Shown: piece after piece, positions 9,076 to 13,651 of the stretch
Layout: each line of letters opens with the position of its first letter
Numbering within the stretch: position 1 is the stretch's first letter
Assembly: GCA_030407315.1 (NCBI GenBank)
Contig: JALQPE010000124.1
Coordinates: 1-20,510, forward strand
Source: Asparagopsis taxiformis
Lineage: Eukaryota > Rhodophyta > Florideophyceae > Bonnemaisoniales > Bonnemaisoniaceae
Direction: 5' to 3'
Length of the DNA stretch: 20,510 nt
Made by a program: the position numbers and the translations under genes
The notes under the pieces: generated by a model
The model's database searches: none
What the model was told of the DNA's origin: nothing
What the model saw: only the letters and a program-made list of their open reading frames with translations

Positions 9076-9204
9076 CCTAAAAGCCAGTAGAGGCGATGAC
9101 GGACGTTGATAAAAACCCTGAAGCGGGACGAACAAGTGGCCTATTGGCTTAAGTCTCCGGGAGGGAGCTGCGCTATTCAACCCAGGAAGGGGATCGCGAG
9201 GCAA

Positions 9205-9561
9205 TGGGCCGAAACGGCGAATGCAAGCCTCGAATTGGCACCGCTCGTGCGATCACGCGGCTAATTATTTAGCAGATGGACGCAAAAACCCTTTGAGGGA
9301 TAATGGAAAGGACGCGAATGCGTGGACGCAGTTGGACACCGAAGGGGTGAATACGCTGTGTTGCGTTAGGACGATGATGAACCTGAAACAGGTATTGATT
9401 CCAATAGGAAACGGTCGGGCGGAACTCGGGAAGAGTCGGATGGACAACACATTTAGTGTGCACGCGCCGCGCGCGGGAAAATTTTGAATTGCACAATGCA
9501 ACGGCCACAGCCAAAAATTGTAATTTTATTTGATCAAATTTTGTCGGGACGACAAATCTCT
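9205..9561. other. Non-coding leader between antisense ORFs and the LTR-like segment
   Basis: No convincing gene is present. The stretch is rich in mini-hairpins, for example CCCT-TTG-AGGG at 9289-9299 and ACCTG-AAA-CAGGT at 9381-9393. An AT-rich patch at about 9511-9545 contains the perfect palindrome ATTTGATCAAAT (9528-9539). Given the orientation of the antisense ORFs, this patch is a plausible promoter zone for them, but no motif proves it. Confidence 0.4.
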
Positions 9562-9571
9562 CAGGAGGGGG
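9562..9571 (+). other. Candidate polypurine tract
   Basis: A short purine run AGGAGGGGG lies just before the LTR-like segment, and the next TG (9575) could be the LTR start. In LTR elements the polypurine tract primes plus-strand DNA synthesis directly 5' of the 3' LTR. The same 13-base context (TCAGGAGGGGGCC) also occurs at 4615-4627, which could be chance at this length. A functional assignment needs the 5' LTR sequence for comparison. Confidence 0.3.
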
Positions 9572-9574
9572 CCG

Positions 9575-10450
9575 TGTCGTACCGCCTGGCGGTCCTCGCT
9601 GATCGAGCCGTGTCGCTTCCCTATTGGGTACCCACTTACGGGATGTGCCAATCAGAAGGCACCAGCCAACTGGCGTGTTTCCTATACTTAGGACCAGCTA
9701 AGGCTGACAAATAACCCCACCCGGGCCTATCGGCCCCGGCCAAGACCCCACAAGGGGCAAATTTTAACTTAGGCTGATCAGCCATACATTACAATGTAAG
9801 CCTATTGGCAATGACCTCGCGGGTAGGCGAGCGCCAGTAATTGGGTTCTGATTGGTCACTAACTGGATATTTATTCCTAACCACTAACCCTAGCTTACAG
9901 TAGACTTAGTATAAAACGGCCACTGGAATAGCCAGTAGGCACGGTTTCTAGAGTAACGTAAACTCAAGTGGAATTACGACCCACAGGAACAGTGTTCGCA
10001 TACCTATTGTTCAACCCCTCTCCGGGAAAACCTTAGGGTTAGCCAACAGCTCGACGGATTACGTCATCTTGCTCCATTAATACGCATCTCGCGTGAGCGC
10101 TATAATCGCACAACCCCCTCCGGGTAGCGATCCCTTCTCTCTCACGAGACTACCCGCCGGGTACCTATAAGGTTCATCTGCTCTACCGCTTCCTCTACCG
10201 AGGCTCGGGACACCTGTCGGGTGGTTTGCCGCTCTAGCGGATTTTCTACCTGCTACATGTCCGCCTAGAACCGGACGTCCATGCGGTCTAGTACGTCTAG
10301 TATTACTAGGGCGACATTCATTGTTTCTAGTACCACGGATGTCCCCTCGGGATGGACTTCCGCCATGTCTATGTCCACCTAGGACGGGCGCCGGTTCAGA
10401 AATTCAAAAATTTCGACCCCAGAAATTTCTGCCGCCGTGCTCGACTTGGA
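9575..10450 (+). repeat. Candidate 3' LTR of the retroelement
   Basis: The stretch lacks coding sequence and has features of an LTR: it begins at a TG shortly after a purine run and has a TATA box about 335 bases in. No second copy lies in the window, so the assignment rests on position and composition. Mini-hairpins typical of the element continue throughout, for example TACATT-AC-AATGTA at 9785-9798, CCGCT-CT-AGCGG at 10229-10240 and CAGAAATTTCTG near 10420-10435. The right border is placed where these end and the sequence turns pyrimidine-rich. The exact terminal CA cannot be fixed. Confidence 0.45.
9910..9916 (+). promoter_or_regulatory. TATA box of the candidate LTR promoter
   Basis: TATAAAA sits in the LTR-like segment with GC-richer sequence directly downstream. 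Transcription in the plus direction would start roughly 25-35 bases further on, making the upstream part U3 and the rest R-U5. It fits a retroelement promoter, although it is only a sequence match. Confidence 0.4.
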
Positions 10451-11230
10451 TGTCCGCATCCATCACGGCGACCACTCTATTTTTCCTTGCCGGTCGACTC
10501 AATTTTGTCTTTAATTTTTCATCCTCTCGCTCACACCCCCTTCCTGTTGGTGCTCACCTCCCCCGTACTGTACCTCAAACACCCCCAATACCACTCTAGC
10601 ACCCATTTTCAGCTACCTATCCCCGCTTCCACGGTACACACCTCCATTCCATACCTACTTTTCTGCTCTACCGTACAGATTTCGTATAACCAGTCCTCAT
10701 ACTACCTCAGAATAGGGAAAAACACCCCTATCTCCTCGACCATGCTCTCCCCCAACACCTTTGCAACGTATTGTTCTTCAATACCCTCTCTCCTCTACCC
10801 TCAACCCCTCTCCTTCGCCCTCTACACAAACTTCCCCTGCAGCTTACTCTTCCAAACCTCTCACTCCCCATCCCGTACCCGACCTGCTCCACCCCTCCCT
10901 CCCTCAGCTGCTCCATGCCCCCACGCCATCCGCATCTTCGATACCGTATACACCACCACCACCGGCCCACGCTCCCGCTCCCCCGCCGTCTCCCCAGAAA
11001 CCTCCCCGCTCTGAAACACATATCAACCCCCCACTTCGCACCCATCCTCCCATTCCCCTCCCTCCCCAAATACAATAACCCCCTTCTTCTCCATCACATC
11101 CCCACTCACCACAGCCAGAACAGACGCCACCCCCTCCCCATCTTTCTCCTCACTTTCCTAAACCCCCCTCCTCTCGGCGCCTTCAACCGCACCCTCCTAC
11201 GGTCCCACCTAAACACCTCCTCCGCCCTCA
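10451..11230. other. Pyrimidine-rich stretch without a convincing gene
   Basis: The plus strand is dominated by C and T over several hundred bases, with all three plus frames giving Pro/Ser/Leu/Thr-rich nonsense. Long overlapping open stretches exist in several frames (such as 10352-11014 and 10771-11268) simply because purine-starting stop codons are rare in this composition. No domain, start context or splice pattern stands out. It could be a low-complexity island, or a purine-rich coding strand on the minus side that has decayed. Confidence 0.5.
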
Positions 11231-11482
11231 CTACCCAAACACCCCGCAGCGTCTCCCAATCCCCATAATATGCTTGTCGGCACTCCTCTCCGAATCACAC
11301 TCCAATCTAAACCCGCACTCCGTACATTTCCACCTCCCCTTGTACCATCCCAAGATTCCATCCCCCACAGAACGCATCCTCATACCACAGAAGAATTTCT
11401 TCCTCTCATACCTCATCCTTAAAACCTCCATCAGCTCCATGTAAATTTCGATGTAAATATTTTCTATACTATGCAATCTCAA
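11231..11482 (-). CDS. Weak ORF with a zinc-finger-like C-terminus
   Basis: The ORF has about 84 codons, choosing the internal ATG at 11482 because the upstream opening is not ATG. The end reads WKCTECGFRLECDSERSADKH followed by a Cys, giving C-x2-C-x12-H-x7-C. This resembles a fungal C2H2-type finger with an altered last ligand. The N-terminal half is Met/Arg/Glu-rich. The gene sits in compositionally biased DNA with no visible partner exons, so it may be a relic exon or chance. Function is unknown. Confidence 0.25.
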   Translation of the reverse strand: MRLHSIENIYIEIYMELMEVLRMRYERKKFFCGMRMRSVGDGILGWYKGRWKCTECGFRLECDSERSADKHIMGIGRRCGVFG

Positions 11483-11774
11483 CATGTATGAGCCTATGCC
11501 TTTCCGCTTTGTCACCCTGAATATTGGTACTCATGTATTCATAAAATAGGGCTACCCACATCCCTATCCTGTTCTGCAAGCTTTACAAACCACTAGACGC
11601 ATACTCCACAACTATACAACAAACACTACTCGCTATTTCGACGACGCGGTACACAAGTAGCGTAGTCTCAACCTTCCGTGACGCCTTCCCTGATGCGTAC
11701 AAGTGCGAAACACGTCTAGACGTATATCAGAAGTGAGTGCGGGAATTTTCAGCACAGGAGATGCTGGGCCACCA
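11483..11774. other. Intergenic stretch, nothing recognised
   Basis: This is AT-richer DNA between the weak zinc-finger-like ORF and the first repeat block. No gene, palindrome or repeat could be supported. Confidence 0.5.
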
Positions 11775-11868
11775 AATTTGATTTTCGGAAATTTTAGAAT
11801 TTCTGGGCTGGCCAGCAATGCAATCGAGCTGGACATCCACCGGACGTCCATTTCAGGTTGGTCGTGAG
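11775..11868 (+). repeat. Repeat A, partial copy (right half only)
   Basis: It matches the right half of the A repeat seen intact at 12103. Shared features are an AATTTCTGGGCTGGCCAGCA stretch and the GGACATCCACC/GGACGTCC segment near 11831-11850. The left half with the foldback palindromes is missing. Orientation is the same as all other copies. Confidence 0.75.
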
Positions 11869-12102
11869 AGAGTGGGGCGGGACCATGATGAAACAAGGAC
11901 CAAGACCTGTCCCTGACGTGTTGAGCCTGAAATCGACCCTTCGTGAGACGCCATTTTGGCTTACAGTTGGTGCTAATAGAAGCCAGTGATAGCCCCGATC
12001 GGGGCGGCGCCGGTTCCGGCTTACAGTTGGTGCTTACAGACGCCAGTGATAGCCCCCGATCGGGGCGGCGGTCGGTTCCTGGGGCCGTTGTGGCCAAATT
12101 AG
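11869..12102 (+). repeat. Repeat B, left copy with an internal 60-bp tandem duplication
   Basis: It matches 17190-17384 in order and orientation: a GGGCGGGACCATGATGAAAC-like opening (here GGGGCGGGACC), then an ACAGTT-GTGC segment, a CCAGTGAT segment and a GC-rich palindrome. It ends in GGCCGTTGTGGCCAAATTAG directly before repeat A. Units at 11958-12017 and 12018-12078 are near-identical tandem copies, each with a CCCCGATCGGGG palindrome; the right-hand B copy has only one unit. It is non-coding, and long minus-strand open stretches across it are chance. Confidence 0.75.
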
Positions 12103-12350
12103 ACACCCTGATTTGAATTAAAATTTGGGCTATTCTCAAAAACATGCACATGTGAACATGTTTTTGAGATGGGGGTGTGCCGTACGGCACAATCGACCGC
12201 CCAAATCGATGTTTTTTGCAATATTTTTTTGTGCCCGAAATTGTAGAATTTCTGGGCTGGCCAGCAATGCATCTGAGCTGGACATCCACCGGACGTCCAT
12301 TTCAGGTTGATCGTGTATCGTGCACGTCCACACATTACCGGAAGCAAGTA
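12103..12350 (+). repeat. Repeat A, copy 1, complete with foldback
   Basis: The copy begins ACACCCTGATTT. An outer stem ATTTGGGC (12123-12130) pairs with GCCCAAAT (12199-12206). It encloses hairpin TCTCAAAAACATG/CATGTTTTTGAGA (12134-12146 and 12157-12169, loop CACATGTGAA) and the palindrome TGTGCCGTACGGCACA (12176-12191). A T-rich stretch, CTGGCCAG and GGACGTCC follow. The last 40 bases are more diverged. It lies at the 3' side of the ParB-like/dioxygenase gene. Confidence 0.85.
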
Positions 12351-12625
12351 GGCGATGAAGCACGTACAAACCCAATTGTTCTGCTATTTCTACATAGACC
12401 ATCGAGTCTAGAGATGTGAGGGAATCGTCCTGGAAATCATGCTCCAACCCACGAGGGAATGGACAATCTAGTTTGAAAGCATGGAACGGAAGTACATTAT
12501 ACTAGGTTCATAGATTGAAAGTGATAAAGGAGATGATTATATTCTCGATAATTGTTTACCAAAGTAGTAGTTGTTAAGCTATCTAGCCGTCGGAAAATTG
12601 TTCTTCCTCTTCGTCCTCATCATAT
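12351..12625. other. 3' flank of the ParB-like/dioxygenase gene
   Basis: This AT-rich non-coding sequence between repeat A copy 1 and the stop codon at 12626 presumably contains the 3' UTR. No clear polyadenylation signal or further gene was found. Confidence 0.4.
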
Positions 12626-13651
12626 TCAGGATCTCCCGGCAGAATAGGTTATCGGCAACCGTGGAGTTGAATAGCTCAAGATGAATTCTTCACCCGGTGT
12701 GAGGGTTCTCTCCTTGGGAGCTTCTGTCGTCTTCATCCGCATGATTCCGAGCTGCCCTGTCTTCGGCCTACGATCTTTCTTGACCGGGATGGGAACAACT
12801 GTCTTGTGGCGAACATTGACAGGTGCCGGTTGACTTTGCCTGGCAGACCGGCGCGGAGCATTGGGGATTACTTCTTCTTCGAATCCCAACCGCCTGATGA
12901 AACCAAACGAAACATTGTCGGGAATCGGATACGACGCATTCCTGAAATACGTGTGATACCTCGTTGTCGTGTGTGACACAACTCTGTCGACATGCCCTGC
13001 CCCGGCATGTTGTACATGGCCGTGACCGATGAAGACTGAACGTGGCGGAACGATTACCTTCTTCAGCTTCATCGTCTTGGCGTACATATCTAATTCCAGC
13101 GCTTTGGAAAAGACGTACTTGTGGGACCCTGGACACACCCAGATAGGGAATGGGTCATCTCCGTTGGCAATAACAAAGTAACCCGGAAGTTGATCTTTGC
13201 GGTCGCGAGGAGGAACAGGGAAATCATTGTGTGGGACCTGCCGAGGACACCCCTTTCCCGTTATCAAAAACCGTCCCCCAGATGCCGGCATGACAAGTTT
13301 TTCTCCCGGTAAACCGCACTCCTCCAGCCCTATCAGCCGGACAAGGATTCCCAACCACACATCCAGCAGGGCTCGCCGCGTCACAAACTTGAACCGGTCG
13401 ATATGCGTCTCATCGTTCTCGGCATAGTCAACCAGGCAGTGGCGCGTAGACGTGAAGCGAGCCCTCCCCTCATTCCGGTTCTTCTCATCTGTTTCATCGT
13501 CCCCTGTATTGACAATGGGACTCCACAGCTGCCGGTTCCCAGGGTCCTTGTGCACCTCCTCCCCCTCCCACGTTCCCAAAAGTACCGAAACAATTCCTGG
13601 TAGGAATTTCTTCCATGAGACCCAAGTCAAATGGGAACTTGTCCGACGCAT
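12626..13651 (-). CDS. 2-oxoglutarate/Fe(II)-dependent dioxygenase segment (PhyH-like)
   Basis: The 341-codon frame carries the double-stranded beta-helix core. Counting from 13651: H141-N-D143 is the iron-binding H-x-D; WVCPGSHKYVF (171-181) matches the PGSH signature of phytanoyl-CoA hydroxylase-like enzymes; FIGHGHVQHAGAGH supplies the distal His (H215 the best candidate); and R231 in RYHTYFRN fits the Arg that holds the 2-oxoglutarate carboxylate. All residues of the catalytic set are therefore present. Such enzymes couple oxidative decarboxylation of 2-oxoglutarate to hydroxylation of a substrate. The substrate here is unknown; the ParB-like partner domain hints at nucleic acid or chromatin. 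The C-terminal 80 residues are basic and Pro-rich. The first 20 or so codons overlap the upstream frame and are not translated if the shift is real. Confidence 0.7.
   Translation of the reverse strand: MRRTSSHLTWVSWKKFLPGIVSVLLGTWEGEEVHKDPGNRQLWSPIVNTGDDETDEKNRNEGRARFTSTRHCLVDYAENDETHIDRFKFVTRRALLDVWLGILVRLIGLEECGLPGEKLVMPASGGRFLITGKGCPRQVPHNDFPVPPRDRKDQLPGYFVIANGDDPFPIWVCPGSHKYVFSKALELDMYAKTMKLKKVIVPPRSVFIGHGHVQHAGAGHVDRVVSHTTTRYHTYFRNASYPIPDNVSFGFIRRLGFEEEVIPNAPRRSARQSQPAPVNVRHKTVVPIPVKKDRRPKTGQLGIMRMKTTEAPKERTLTPGEEFILSYSTPRLPITYSAGRS

Larger units (their letters stand above)
1..10450 (+). mobile_element. Degraded Ty3/gypsy chromovirus-like LTR retrotransposon, left-truncated by the window
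   Basis: Seen: gag zinc knuckle, aspartic protease, RT, RNase H, integrase, GPY/F tail and chromodomain follow one another on the plus strand between 1 and 5502. A purine tract and an LTR-like segment with a TATA box lie near 9562-10450. Known: this domain order with a C-terminal chromodomain defines chromoviruses within Ty3/gypsy (Metaviridae). The pol frame changes many times and carries stops, so this copy is not autonomous. Inferred: the two antisense ORFs at 5810-9204 also belong to the element, because the same density of small perfect hairpins runs through pol, the antisense ORFs and the LTR-like part and then ceases. The right boundary is approximate (10430-10490). The 5' LTR and most of gag are outside the window, so LTR identity and target-site duplication cannot be tested here. 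An alternative is a pol remnant next to a second, unrelated element. Confidence 0.8.

Noticed and set aside
4615..9573. Shared 13-mer TCAGGAGGGGGCC at 4615 and 9561 as a duplicated polypurine tract
   Set aside because: A single 13-base match is expected by chance in a window of this size; it is kept only as a side note to the candidate polypurine tract.
10352..11268. Long plus-strand Pro/Ser-rich open stretches
   Set aside because: Several overlapping frames are open at once because the strand is poor in purines; there are no domains and no start or splice support.
11633..12289. 218-codon minus-strand open stretch
   Set aside because: It runs through repeats A and B, including their palindromes, and similar stretches appear at the other repeat copies. 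It is a by-product of the repeats.
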